Positions 53,464 to 62,152 of a stretch of 64,000 nt of DNA are shown piece after piece. A program made the position numbers and the translations under genes. Numbering within the stretch: position 1 is the first letter of the stretch; every line of letters starts with the position of its first letter. The stretch is from Longimicrobium sp. Lineage in GTDB: Bacteria > Gemmatimonadota > Gemmatimonadetes > Longimicrobiales > Longimicrobiaceae. Location: NCBI GenBank assembly GCA_036387335.1, contig DASVTZ010000109.1, positions 22,618 to 86,617 on the forward strand. The letters are read 5' to 3'. The notes under the pieces were generated by a model, which was given only the letters and a program-made list of their open reading frames with translations, made no database searches and was not told where the DNA came from.

Positions 53464-53559
53464 CTTGTGCGCCGCGCCGTTCGTGTTTATCCTTTGGGAC
53501 CCGCCGCCGGGCTCCCGCCGGAGCCAGCTTCCTCATTCTTCCGTGAGAGACCCATCCAG

Positions 53560-54252
53560 ATGAACGATTTCACCACGCCGTTTCCAGCGGTATCCGGGCT
53601 CGACGCCGCGCGGCGTCAGACCTTCATCTCGCGCACCTACAAGCACCTCCTTGTCGCCATCCTGGGCTTCGCGGCGGTGGAGACGTTCTTCTTCCGCGCC
53701 GGCCTCGCCTACCCGATGGCGCAGGCAATGCTCGGGGTGAGCTGGCTGCTGGTGATCGGCGGCCTGATGGTGGCCGGGTGGCTGTTCAGCGGGATGGCCG
53801 CGCGCTCGGAGTCGAAGGCGGGCCAGTACGCGGCGCTCGCCGGCTACGTGGTGGCCGAGGCCATCTTCTTCGTCCCGCTCCTGGTGATCGCCGAGTACTC
53901 CGCGCCGGGTGCCATCGGCAGCGCGGCCGTGGCGACGCTGGTGGGCTTCGCGGGGCTGACGTTGGTGGCCATGTACAGCGGCAAGGACTTCACCTTCCTG
54001 GGCAGCGCGCTGCGCTGGATGGGTGTGTCTGCGCTGGTGCTGATCGTGTGCGGCGTGATCTTTGGCTTCCAGCTCGGCACCTTCTTCTCGGTGGCGATGG
54101 TCGTCTTCGCGGGCCTCGCCATTCTGTACGAGACGTCCAAGGTGATGAACACCTACCCGGAAGACCGCTACGTCTCCGCCGCGCTCGCGCTCTTTGCGTC
54201 GGTCGCGCTCCTCTTCTGGTACGTGCTGCGCATCTTCATCTCGCGGCGGTAG
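53560..54252 (+). CDS. Bax inhibitor-1/YccA-family membrane protein
   Basis: 230 aa with about seven membrane helices and the family pattern of short loops (for example VAMYSGKDFTFLGS and YETSKVMNTYPED near the end, the latter carrying the conserved Asp-containing loop). Bacterial members are pH-sensitive calcium leak channels. ATG at 53560. Flanked by two strong terminators, so it is a single-gene unit. Confidence 0.92.
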   Translation: MNDFTTPFPAVSGLDAARRQTFISRTYKHLLVAILGFAAVETFFFRAGLAYPMAQAMLGVSWLLVIGGLMVAGWLFSGMAARSESKAGQYAALAGYVVAEAIFFVPLLVIAEYSAPGAIGSAAVATLVGFAGLTLVAMYSGKDFTFLGSALRWMGVSALVLIVCGVIFGFQLGTFFSVAMVVFAGLAILYETSKVMNTYPEDRYVSAALALFASVALLFWYVLRIFISRR

Positions 54253-54268
54253 GCGCTCTTCCGGTTTG

Positions 54269-54310
54269 AGAAGCGGGGCCCCGGGGTTGCCCGGGGCCCC
54301 GCTTCTTCTT
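54269..54310 (+). terminator. Strong intrinsic terminator
   Basis: Perfect 17-bp stem 54269-54285 and 54290-54306 (AGAAGCGGGGCCCCGGG), loop GTTG, followed by TCTT. Confidence 0.85.
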
Positions 54311-54329
54311 AAAAGGAGAACAGATGGGC

Positions 54330-54412
54330 TCACACAGAGCCACACAGGAAACTGAAAGAACAAACAAGGGAGTTCTCTGTGCCCTTGTCGTTCTCTCCGC
54401 GTCTCTGTGTGA
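54330..54412. repeat. Dispersed hairpin repeat, CACACAGAGA subfamily
   Basis: Arms TCACACAGAG (54330-54339) and CTCTGTGTGA (54403-54412) with diverged, partly complementary interior. It sits directly upstream of lipB. Confidence 0.75.
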
Positions 54413-54444
54413 TGCTTGTTTGTCTTTTTCGTTCTGAGAGGATC

Positions 54445-55110
54445 ATGCAGGATCTGACGCGTACACTCGCGGTAAGCCGCCTGGGCACTGTCTCGTACGC
54501 GGACGCGCTTGCGCTGCAGGCCGGGTTGGTGGCGCAGCGGCGCGCGGGCGAGATCCCCGACACGCTCCTGCTGCTGGAGCACCCGCACGTCATCACGCTC
54601 GGCAGCGGTTCGCACGACGAGCACGTGCTGGTCTCGCCGCAGGAGCGGGCGGAGCGGGGGATAGAGCTGTTCGAGACGGGGCGAGGCGGGGACGTGACCT
54701 ACCACGGCCCCGGCCAGCTCGTCGGCTACCCGATCCTGGACCTGAAGCCGGACCGCTGCGACCTGCACCGCTACCTCCGTGACCTGGAGGAGGCGCTGAT
54801 CGGCGTCCTCGCCGAGTTCGGGCTGGAGGGCGGGCGCAAGGACGGGTTGACGGGCGTGTGGGTGGAGGACCGCAAGCTGGCCGCGATCGGCGTGCGCGTC
54901 TCCTCCGGCTGGATCACGAGCCATGGCTTCGCGCTGAACGTCAGCACGGACCTCTCCTTCTTCGGCACCATCGTCCCGTGCGGCATCCGCGCCCACGGCG
55001 TCGGCTCCATCTCAGGCGAACTCGGCCGCCCCGTCCCCATGCCCGACGTTGAGGCCGCTGCCGTGCGCAGCTTCGAGCGCATCTTCGGAGCGGTAGCGCA
55101 CCCCGGCTGA
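54445..55110 (+). CDS. lipB: Octanoyl-ACP:protein N-octanoyltransferase LipB
   Basis: 221 aa. LipB signature GRGGDVTYHGPGQLVGYP, catalytic Lys in VEDRKLAAIGVRVSSGW and Cys in FFGTIVPCGI. It transfers octanoyl from ACP to lipoyl domains, the first step of lipoylation. ATG at 54445. The E2 encoded upstream is an obvious substrate. Confidence 0.96.
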   Translation: MQDLTRTLAVSRLGTVSYADALALQAGLVAQRRAGEIPDTLLLLEHPHVITLGSGSHDEHVLVSPQERAERGIELFETGRGGDVTYHGPGQLVGYPILDLKPDRCDLHRYLRDLEEALIGVLAEFGLEGGRKDGLTGVWVEDRKLAAIGVRVSSGWITSHGFALNVSTDLSFFGTIVPCGIRAHGVGSISGELGRPVPMPDVEAAAVRSFERIFGAVAHPG

Positions 55111-55232
55111 CGCCCTAAGTCCATATGGGGACGGCCGCTGGCGCATTGTGCGCGCACTTGGGGCCGTAGCGCTTGACGGGGTGTTCTGTTGTGGTTAGGG
55201 TGGATCATACCCGCCCCCACCGAGGAGGAGCA

Positions 55233-55457
55233 ATGGCGGATCTCACGATCAACGACATACCCGAAGGGCTCGCGCCAGACGAACACCGCAAACCCGAGGG
55301 CGAGGCTTTTCCTCCGCTTTCGGAAGGGCTGCGAAATACGCCGTCGCCGACGGGCGGGACTAAGCTCGAGCGTGCCCGCGCGTTCGTTGCACGGCAGCAC
55401 GGCAAGCCCCTGACGCCGGAATTGATAGAAGAAGCGATCAACACGGGGCGTCCGTGA
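55233..55457 (+). CDS. Antitoxin of a VapBC-type pair
   Basis: 74 aa behind an excellent GAGGAGGAG site. No clear ribbon-helix-helix or AbrB fold is visible; it is short and charged, with a C-terminal helical part (KLERARAFVARQHGKP). The call rests on its GTGA overlap with the PIN-domain toxin gene. Confidence 0.7.
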   Translation: MADLTINDIPEGLAPDEHRKPEGEAFPPLSEGLRNTPSPTGGTKLERARAFVARQHGKPLTPELIEEAINTGRP

Positions 55458-55852
55458 TCGTCGCCGATACCAACCTGATCGCGTATTTGCTGATCGCGGG
55501 GCCGTTCACCATGGATGCGCAGCGGGTGCTGGAGATCGATGAGGAGTGGCTCGCTCCACCCCTCTGGCAGAGCGAGTTCCTGAACGTGCTCTGGCTCTCG
55601 GTCCGGACGCGAGTTCTCTCCCATGCTCTCGCGGACGAGGCCTATTCCGAGGCCGAAGTTCTGGTGCGCACCGCGGAGCGCCCCATCCCGCAGCGGGCGC
55701 TCGCACTCGCGGTCGCATCCGGGTGCTCGCCGTACGATTGCGAGTTCGTCGTGCTCGCGCAGGCCACGGGCGCGCCGCTCGTCACGAATGACCAGAAGGT
55801 GCTGGCGGCGTTTCCGGGTGTGGCGGTGTCGCTGCGCGGGTTCGGCGGATAG
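55454..55852 (+). CDS. PIN-domain ribonuclease toxin (VapC-like)
   Basis: 132 aa from GTG 55454. PIN acidic residues: Asp5 in VADTNLIAYLL, Glu in QSEFLNVLW, Asp in YDCEFVVLA and Asp in VTNDQKVLAAF. VapC toxins cleave RNA at specific sites. Start overlaps the antitoxin stop. Confidence 0.88.
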   Translation: MIVADTNLIAYLLIAGPFTMDAQRVLEIDEEWLAPPLWQSEFLNVLWLSVRTRVLSHALADEAYSEAEVLVRTAERPIPQRALALAVASGCSPYDCEFVVLAQATGAPLVTNDQKVLAAFPGVAVSLRGFGG

Positions 55853-55866
55853 GGCGCGGTAAGGAC

Positions 55867-56466
55867 GTGAAGCGCATGGCACTCAACCCGCAGCCCTCCG
55901 CCCCGCGACCGACTTCCACTCCGTCCAGAGGCGGCACGGAGCAGACGGGACCCGCGCAGCGGGCGGGGCAGGATACGTCGACGACGCCTGGACGCCGCGC
56001 CGCGAATGCCAAGAGCGATCCCGTCAACTCGATCATCGACCCGCTGGTTCCGTCTTGGGAGCCGGCGCGCGGAATGGGACGAACGGCGGTTTACCTCGCC
56101 GAGATCCTGCTGTGCCTCGTTCTCGCTGTCCTGATAGGCAACATCCTGCACCGGGTAGCGTACTTCCTGTTCGCTTTCTTCTGGCGCGGCAAGTGGAGGG
56201 AGGAGCCTCGCGACCTCAAGATCTCGCTGGGCAAGGAGGGAGTGATCGTTGAGACGCTACAGAAAGCACGGATGGCGCAGACCCCGGTCCAGAGTAAGCT
56301 GATCAGCGACCTGGCGGTGCGCGTTGACAATCTGGAGGGCGGTCATAATACTTTGGTACAGACTGTGAATGGCCTCATCAAGGTAGAGAGGGAGCAGGTA
56401 CTTGGGGTCGCCACGGAACCGAATGCGGAAAATGCGGCCGACGAGGACGAGTACGATGACCACTGA
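55867..56466 (+). CDS. Single-TM protein of unknown function
   Basis: 199 aa (GTG 55867; the ATG at 55876 is equally possible). A disordered Pro/Thr N-terminus, two close hydrophobic stretches near 76-108 (AEILLCLVLAVLIGN, VAYFLFAFFW), then a helical C-terminal part and acidic end. Not recognised. Overlaps the next small gene by 11 bases. Confidence 0.65.
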   Translation: MKRMALNPQPSAPRPTSTPSRGGTEQTGPAQRAGQDTSTTPGRRAANAKSDPVNSIIDPLVPSWEPARGMGRTAVYLAEILLCLVLAVLIGNILHRVAYFLFAFFWRGKWREEPRDLKISLGKEGVIVETLQKARMAQTPVQSKLISDLAVRVDNLEGGHNTLVQTVNGLIKVEREQVLGVATEPNAENAADEDEYDDH

Positions 56467-56653
56467 AGCCAGGAATGCCCGGCTGCGGGAGCTGCGGAGG
56501 CTTCAGGCACTCGCCGATTCCTCGATGATCGGGGATGAGCAGCGCGCAACGCACCGTGCCCGTTTTTCCGAGTTCCAGCAGCAGATGAAGGCGATCGACG
56601 AAGCCGCCGCCGCGACGCTCCGGAGACACGGGATCGTCGTGCTCGGCGCCTGA
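56456..56653 (+). CDS. Hypothetical 65-aa helical protein
   Basis: Two amphipathic helices (EARNARLRELRRLQALAD, RFSEFQQQMKAIDEA). ATG at 56456, overlapping the upstream gene end. Not recognised. Confidence 0.55.
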   Translation: MTTEARNARLRELRRLQALADSSMIGDEQRATHRARFSEFQQQMKAIDEAAAATLRRHGIVVLGA

Positions 56654-56737
56654 TCTTCCGCAGCAACCAAACACGCGCGATCTGAGGCCCAGCTCCCTTT
56701 TGAGGAGGCGGGGCCTTTCTGTTCCGGTGAGCCCGGG

Positions 56738-57481
56738 TCAGCCCCGCGGCAGGGCGCGCGCGGGCTTGAAGCCGGCTTCGTCGGGGGGGATGGCGAAGAA
56801 GTCGAGGAACTTGTCGCGCTCCTGCTGCTTCGCGATCCAGTCGTCGAAGCCGGATTCCACCAGGCCACCGCTGTTGAGCTGCTTGGTGGCGGCGCGGATG
56901 GCGAGGTCGTTGGCGTACTCGTTCTGCGGATGGCCCGCGTGGCCCTTCACCCAGCGCCACATGATCTTGTGGCGCACCGCCGTGCGCAGCAGCTCCTTCC
57001 ACTGCTCCAGGTTCTCGATCTCCCCCGTCTTGCGAGTCCAGCCGCGGGCGGCCCACCCGTGCACCCACTGCGTCATTCCGTCCACCAGGTAGCGGCTGTC
57101 GGTGGTGAACACCACGCGCGACGCGGCCTTGAGCGCCGCCAGCGGGAGGATGGCGCTGCGGATGGCCATGCGGTTGTTGGTGGTGTCCGGCTCCGAAAGC
57201 CAGAAGTCGCGCCGCACCCAGCCGCGCTCGGGGTGGAAGAACTCCACCAGGCCCGCGGCGCCGCCGGGACGCGCCCTGTCCTTGAACTGGTTGCCCAGGC
57301 ACGATTCGTCGGCGTAGATGTGGATCAGCGGCTGGGTCTGCGAGGGGCTCGGGACGCTCAAGAATGGGCCTGGTGAGGGTTTGCGGGTGCGGAGCCGGGC
57401 GGGCGTGCACCTCCGCTTAACAAGACACCGCCGCCCCCGCCCGCGCAACCCGGCGCGCGACCGTTGACACGGACGCATCAT
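56738..57481 (-). CDS. Ribonuclease H family protein with altered active site
   Basis: 247 aa from ATG 57481 (good AAGGA spacing; the RNase fold itself starts about 45 residues later, and a TTG at 57361 would give a standard-length protein). RNase HI features: Asp in IHIYADESCLGN, DTTNNRMA, Asp in FTTDSRYLVDGM, and KGHAGHPQNEYAN. In E. coli RNase HI the third catalytic residue is Glu in NNRMEL; here it is Ala. The fourth (Asp in NERCDEL) aligns with Asn. So it may be weak or binding-only. Divergent from the UbiA cluster. Confidence 0.8.
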   Translation of the reverse strand: MMRPCQRSRAGLRGRGRRCLVKRRCTPARLRTRKPSPGPFLSVPSPSQTQPLIHIYADESCLGNQFKDRARPGGAAGLVEFFHPERGWVRRDFWLSEPDTTNNRMAIRSAILPLAALKAASRVVFTTDSRYLVDGMTQWVHGWAARGWTRKTGEIENLEQWKELLRTAVRHKIMWRWVKGHAGHPQNEYANDLAIRAATKQLNSGGLVESGFDDWIAKQQERDKFLDFFAIPPDEAGFKPARALPRG

Positions 57482-57593
57482 GAGACGATCCTTGTACACC
57501 TGCCCGCCGCTCCCCGCGGCCTCTCCCTCCGCACGCGCCTCCGTCCCGCCCGTTCCCGCCAGATGAAGATCGTTCTCGCCGCACCGCTGGTTC

Positions 57594-58706
57594 GTGCCGG
57601 ACAGCTCCGCGGAGTCTCATGAGGTATTACGACGGGCGGTTCTCGTGAGGGTGACGGCGCGCGCCGGCGTCCTGCACCTCGTCCGCGCGGACGACTGGTG
57701 GCTGTACCACCTCCTTCCGCTTCTTGCGGCGGCGTACGCTTCGATCGCGTTCTACGCGGTCGGGCCGGCCGTCGCGTACCCGGCGGTGGCGCGCCTCATC
57801 CTCTCCATCGTCTGCATCGCGGCGTACGCGCATCTCATCAACGACATCGGCGACGCGGAGCAGGACGCCGTGGCGGGGAAGCCGGACCGCTGGCGCGGCG
57901 TTTCGCTGGTGTGGCGCGGGGCGATCGCCGCGGCGTTCCTGGCGTGCGGGTTCGGCGCGTGGGTGGGGGCGGGGCTTTCGGCGCGGATGCTGGAGCTGCT
58001 GACGGTGATCGCGGCGCTGCAGCCGGTGTACGCGTTGCATCCGCTGCGGCTCAAGGAGCGCGGCGGGTGGGGGCTCGCTGCGGACGCGCTGCACACGCAC
58101 GCGCTTCCGACGCTGTTCTGCGTGGCGCTGTTCGCGCAGGCGGCGGGGGCGCCGGTGTGGGCGCCCCTTCCGCTGGTGCTGACGGCGTGGGCGTTCTTCG
58201 TGGGGGTGCGCGGCATCGTCTACCACCAGCGTACCGACGAGGCAAACGACCGGCGGGCGGGGGTCGCCACTTTCGTGACGAGGCACGGCTCCGGCAGCTC
58301 CGCGGCTTTCGTGCGGCGTGCCGTGTTCCCGGCCGAGCTGGTGGCGCTGGGCGCGGCGGGCGTGGCTCTCTTCCCGGTGATCCCGGTGCCGGTGCTCGCG
58401 TTCGTGGCGTACTTCGCCCTGATGCAGCTCCTGCGGGCGATGGGCATGTGGCGCGTCACCTTCGCCGATCCCGCGCCGGCGGAGCGGACGGCGTACATCC
58501 CGCTGCTGGCGTTCTACCGGAGCCTGCCCGCGCCCGCCTTCGCTCTCGTGCTGGCGCTGAGGGACGCGCGGTTCGTTCCGCTCCTCGCGGTGCACTTGCT
58601 GGTCTTCGCCGGGCCCATCCTGCGGCAGGTGGGCGACGTGTTCCGGATCGCGCGCCCGCTGTGGTGGGGGGTGCGGCGGAGGCTGCTGCGGGCTCCCGGT
58701 GGTTGA
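57594..58706 (+). CDS. UbiA-family prenyltransferase
   Basis: 370 aa with about eight membrane helices. Both metal-binding motifs are visible: NDIGDAEQDAVAGKPDRW and YHQRTDEANDRRAGVATF. UbiA enzymes transfer an isoprenoid diphosphate to an aromatic or lipid acceptor. Start uncertain: GTG 57594 or GTG 57645. The stop overlaps the ABC permease start by 8 bases. First gene of a transport/terpenoid cluster. Confidence 0.85.
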   Translation: MPDSSAESHEVLRRAVLVRVTARAGVLHLVRADDWWLYHLLPLLAAAYASIAFYAVGPAVAYPAVARLILSIVCIAAYAHLINDIGDAEQDAVAGKPDRWRGVSLVWRGAIAAAFLACGFGAWVGAGLSARMLELLTVIAALQPVYALHPLRLKERGGWGLAADALHTHALPTLFCVALFAQAAGAPVWAPLPLVLTAWAFFVGVRGIVYHQRTDEANDRRAGVATFVTRHGSGSSAAFVRRAVFPAELVALGAAGVALFPVIPVPVLAFVAYFALMQLLRAMGMWRVTFADPAPAERTAYIPLLAFYRSLPAPAFALVLALRDARFVPLLAVHLLVFAGPILRQVGDVFRIARPLWWGVRRRLLRAPGG

Positions 58707-59562
58707 ACACGGCGGCGGACGGGTGGTCGCGGAGGTCACCTACTCCGCCGAGCCGCAGCTTCGCGCCGCGGGCTCGTTCGCCGCTGAGATGCGGCGCGAC
58801 CTGCGCGTGGCGGGTCCGGTGGCGTGGCAGCTTTTCGTGCGCCGGCTGCAGGCGGGGTACCGGCGCAGCCTGCTGGGCTACCTCTGGCTGGTGCTGCCGC
58901 CCCTGGCCACCACCGGCGTGTGGGTGGCCCTGAACGCCGCGCAGGTGCTGCGGGTGGGCGGCACCCGCGTTCCGTACCCGATCTTCGTGCTGGCGGGCAC
59001 GGTGCTCTGGCAGCTCTTCGTGGACGCGCTCAACGCGCCGCTCGCGCAGCTTTCCGGCTCGCGCGCCATCCTGGGCAAGAGCCGCATTCCGCACGAGGCC
59101 TTTCTCCTGGCCGGCGCCATCGAGGTGCTCTTCAACTTCGCGGTTCGCGCGCTCGTACTGCTCCCCGTCTTCGCGTGGTTCGGCGGAGCACCGGCGGCTT
59201 CGCTGCTGCTCGCCCCGGTGGGAGTGGCGGCTCTCCTTCTCCTCGGGTTCGCGGCGGGGCTCCTGCTGGCGCCGTTGGGGCTGCTGTACGCGGACGTCTC
59301 GCGCGCGCTCACCCTGGCCACGAGCGTCCTCTTCTTCCTCACGCCGGTGCTGTATCCGCTCCCCCGGGCCGGCCCCGCCGCCGTGCTGCGGGTGGCGAAC
59401 CCGGTGGCCCCGCTTCTCTCCACCACTCGCGAGTGGCTCACCGGCGGCGCGCCCGCTCCCGCCGTGGGGTTCGTGCCGGTGGTGGCGGCGAGCCTGGTCG
59501 CGCTGGCGATGGGGTGGCTCTGCTATCGTCTCGCGCGCCCCCACCTGATCTCGCGGCTGTAG
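58699..59562 (+). CDS. ABC-2 type export permease (polysaccharide/lipid)
   Basis: 287 aa from GTG 58699. Six membrane helices, N-terminal ELFVRR-like entry (WQLFVRRLQAGYRRSLLGYL) and the ABC-2 signature region FFLTPVLYPLP. Pairs with the Wzt-like ATPase two genes later. Overlaps the UbiA stop. Confidence 0.9.
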   Translation: MVEHGGGRVVAEVTYSAEPQLRAAGSFAAEMRRDLRVAGPVAWQLFVRRLQAGYRRSLLGYLWLVLPPLATTGVWVALNAAQVLRVGGTRVPYPIFVLAGTVLWQLFVDALNAPLAQLSGSRAILGKSRIPHEAFLLAGAIEVLFNFAVRALVLLPVFAWFGGAPAASLLLAPVGVAALLLLGFAAGLLLAPLGLLYADVSRALTLATSVLFFLTPVLYPLPRAGPAAVLRVANPVAPLLSTTREWLTGGAPAPAVGFVPVVAASLVALAMGWLCYRLARPHLISRL

Positions 59563-59635
59563 CTCCGCCTGTCGCGCCGTGGGACGGGCACGTAGCTTCC
59601 CGCTCCACGGCCGCACGCCCCCTGCCAAATGCCAA

Positions 59636-59710
59636 TCACGCAAAGGCGCGAAGACGCGAAGAAAAGGACACACGGAAGTACTTTCTTTGCGCCTTCGCGC
59701 CTTCGCGTGA
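59636..59710. repeat. Dispersed hairpin repeat, CGCGAAG subfamily
   Basis: Left arm starts TCACGCAAAGGCGCGAAG, right arm ends GCCTTCGCGTGA; three mismatches. Nearly identical to the copy at 30838-30913. Sits between the permease and P450 genes. Confidence 0.8.
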
Positions 59711-59750
59711 GACCATTTCCTTCAATGCACAGGGATTCGTTAGAAACGGT

Positions 59751-60935
59751 ATGAGGTACCCCGATCGCGCGGTGCGGCTGATCGCCCGGCTGCGGCGCCG
59801 CTTCGCCGGCGTGCCCGCGCCGGACGCGGTGGACCTCACCGACCCCGCCTTGCTGCACGACCCCTTTCCGCGCTACGCCGCGCTGCGCGAAAAGGGGCCG
59901 GTGCACTTCCTCCCGCGGCAGAAGCTGTGGCTGGTGCTCGGCTACGACGAGGTGGCGAGCGCGTTCAAGGACCCGGAGCACTTCTCCAGCGTCCACCAGC
60001 CCGTGCGCTTCGACCCGGTCCTGAACGAGGCGGACCCCCCCGCGCACACCGCGGTGCGCCGCTCCACCGCGCCGTTCTTCAGCGCGTCGGCCACGGCGGG
60101 GCTGGAGGAGCGGGCGCGCGGCTTCGCGGCCGGGCTCGTGGACGAGCTTTCAGATAGGGACGAGGTGGAGCTGGTGCGCGACTTCGCGGCGCCGCTGGTG
60201 GAGCGGATGGCGGGCGCGCTGCTGGGGCTGGACGCCTCCGCATGCGAGGCGCTGCGGGCGCGGCTGGGGCGGTACGGAGCGGGGGAGCAGGAGGAGCAGT
60301 TCCGCGAGCTGGACGCCTGGGCCCGCGAGCAGGCCGCCGCGCCTCCCGCGGCATCGGTGGCCGCGGGGCTGCACGGCGCGGCTTTCGCGCCCGAGGCGGC
60401 TGCAGGGCTCCTCAAGCTGTTCTGGGTGGCGGGCACCACCACCACGGGGCGGCTCGTCTCGTCGTGCGCGCTCTACCTGCTCCGCGACCCGGCCCTGAGG
60501 GCGGAGCTGAGCGCCGATCCGTCGCTCATCGCCGCCATGGTGGACGAGGTGGCGAGGCTGGAGCCGCCGGAGGTGCTCGTGTGGCGCGTGGCGCGCCCGG
60601 GCGCCGAGCTCGCCGGCACGGCGATCCCCGCGGGCGCGGAGGTGAGGCTCTGCGTGGGCGCCGCCAACCGCGATCCCCGGCGCTTTCCGGACCCGAACCG
60701 CCTCTCCCTGCGGCGTGCCCCCAATCCCCACCTCACCTTTGGCGCGGGGCCGCACTTCTGCCCCGGCTCCCGCCTGGCGCGCCTCCAGGTGCGGGCGGCC
60801 GTGGAGGCGATCCTCACCCGCGCGCCGCACTTCCGCGCGACCCGACCGCTCTCCGCCGTCACGTATGCGCCGTCGCCCAACTACCGCGGGCTGAACGAGC
60901 TGCACGCGTCGCTCCGCGCCCCCTCGGGCGCGTGA
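59751..60935 (+). CDS. Cytochrome P450
   Basis: 394 aa. I-helix WVAGTTTTGRLVSS, ExxR in DEVARLEPPE (Glu266, Arg269), and heme ligand Cys337 in TFGAGPHFCPGSRLARL. Soluble bacterial class P450; redox partners not nearby. Likely oxidises a product of this cluster. ATG at 59751. Stop overlaps the ATPase start (GTGA). Confidence 0.93.
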   Translation: MRYPDRAVRLIARLRRRFAGVPAPDAVDLTDPALLHDPFPRYAALREKGPVHFLPRQKLWLVLGYDEVASAFKDPEHFSSVHQPVRFDPVLNEADPPAHTAVRRSTAPFFSASATAGLEERARGFAAGLVDELSDRDEVELVRDFAAPLVERMAGALLGLDASACEALRARLGRYGAGEQEEQFRELDAWAREQAAAPPAASVAAGLHGAAFAPEAAAGLLKLFWVAGTTTTGRLVSSCALYLLRDPALRAELSADPSLIAAMVDEVARLEPPEVLVWRVARPGAELAGTAIPAGAEVRLCVGAANRDPRRFPDPNRLSLRRAPNPHLTFGAGPHFCPGSRLARLQVRAAVEAILTRAPHFRATRPLSAVTYAPSPNYRGLNELHASLRAPSGA

Positions 60936-62152
60936 CGGCGCTCGCGATCTCCGCGGAAGGGCTGTCCAAGAAGCTGTGCCGCAACCTGCGGCGGGCGCAG
61001 TGGTACGGCGTGCGCGACATCGCCCGGGAGCTGGTGCCCCGCGCATCGCGCTCGGCGGAGCTTCGCCCCGGCGAGTTCTGGGCGCTGCTCGACGTCTCGT
61101 TCGATGTGCGCCCGGGCGAAGCGCTCGCCGTGGTGGGCGCCAACGGGGCGGGGAAGAGCACGCTCCTCAAGGTGCTGTACGGGCTGGTGAAGCCGGACGG
61201 GGGGCGGGTGACGCTGGGCGGGCGGGTGGGGGCGCTGATCGAGCTCGGCACGGGGTTCGATCCCACCCTCACCGGGCGCGAGAACGCGGGGCTCAACGCG
61301 GCGCTGCACGGATTTTCGCGGAGGCGGGCGGCGAAGCTGATGGACGAGATCGCCGACTTCGCGGGGCTGGACGACGCCACGATGGACGTGCCGCTCCAGT
61401 TCTACAGCTCGGGGATGCAGGCGCGTCTCGCCTACGCGGTGGCGGCGCACCTGGAGCCGGACGTGCTCCTGGTGGACGAGGTGCTCGCAGTGGGGGACCT
61501 CGCCTACCAGCGCAAGTGCATCCAGCACATGCAGAGGTACCTGGACGGCGGTGGCGCCCTGGTCTTCGTCTCCCACAGCGCGTACCAGCTCCAGGCGATC
61601 TGCCGGAGCGGGATCCTGCTGGAGGCGGGGCGCGTGACCTTTGCGGGCACCGCGGTGGAGACGCTCGCCCGCTACCTGGAGCCGCGCGAATCCGGGAGCT
61701 CCGGCGATGCCGTGCCCGCGCCCGACGCGGCGAACCCCGTGGTCATAGAGAGCGTCGCCGTGGCCGCGGCGGACGGGGGCGAGCTCCAAGCGGGCGGAGA
61801 GGCGCACCTCGCGCTGCGCTACCGTGCCGCGGAGCCCGCCACGGTGTTGTGGGGGTTCAGCATCTGGACGGCCGACGGGTGGGTGTGCGTGACCGGCGCG
61901 ATGTCGCCCGCCGCGCGGCCGCTGGCTTCCGGCACCGGCGAGCTGCGCTGCGTGGTGCCCCGCCTTCCGCTGGCCGCCGGGCAGTACCAGCTGCGCGCCT
62001 TCGTGCTGGACGCGGGCACCACGACGGCGCTGGCGACGTACGGCTGGACCGGCGCGCCCCACACGCTGCGCATCCGGTCCGCGCCCAGCCTGGTAGGCAA
62101 CTACTCCGCCACCGTCCAGATGCTGGTGACGATCGATGTCGACTGGGAGTGA
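60932..62152 (+). CDS. ABC exporter ATPase with C-terminal cargo domain (Wzt-like)
   Basis: 406 aa from GTG 60932. Walker A GANGAGKST (Lys75), ABC signature YSSGMQARL, Walker B LLVDEVLAVGD. The extra C-terminal beta domain (from about residue 265) resembles the Wzt domain that recognises glycan ends. With the ABC-2 permease it makes one exporter. Confidence 0.92.
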   Translation: MTALAISAEGLSKKLCRNLRRAQWYGVRDIARELVPRASRSAELRPGEFWALLDVSFDVRPGEALAVVGANGAGKSTLLKVLYGLVKPDGGRVTLGGRVGALIELGTGFDPTLTGRENAGLNAALHGFSRRRAAKLMDEIADFAGLDDATMDVPLQFYSSGMQARLAYAVAAHLEPDVLLVDEVLAVGDLAYQRKCIQHMQRYLDGGGALVFVSHSAYQLQAICRSGILLEAGRVTFAGTAVETLARYLEPRESGSSGDAVPAPDAANPVVIESVAVAAADGGELQAGGEAHLALRYRAAEPATVLWGFSIWTADGWVCVTGAMSPAARPLASGTGELRCVVPRLPLAAGQYQLRAFVLDAGTTTALATYGWTGAPHTLRIRSAPSLVGNYSATVQMLVTIDVDWE

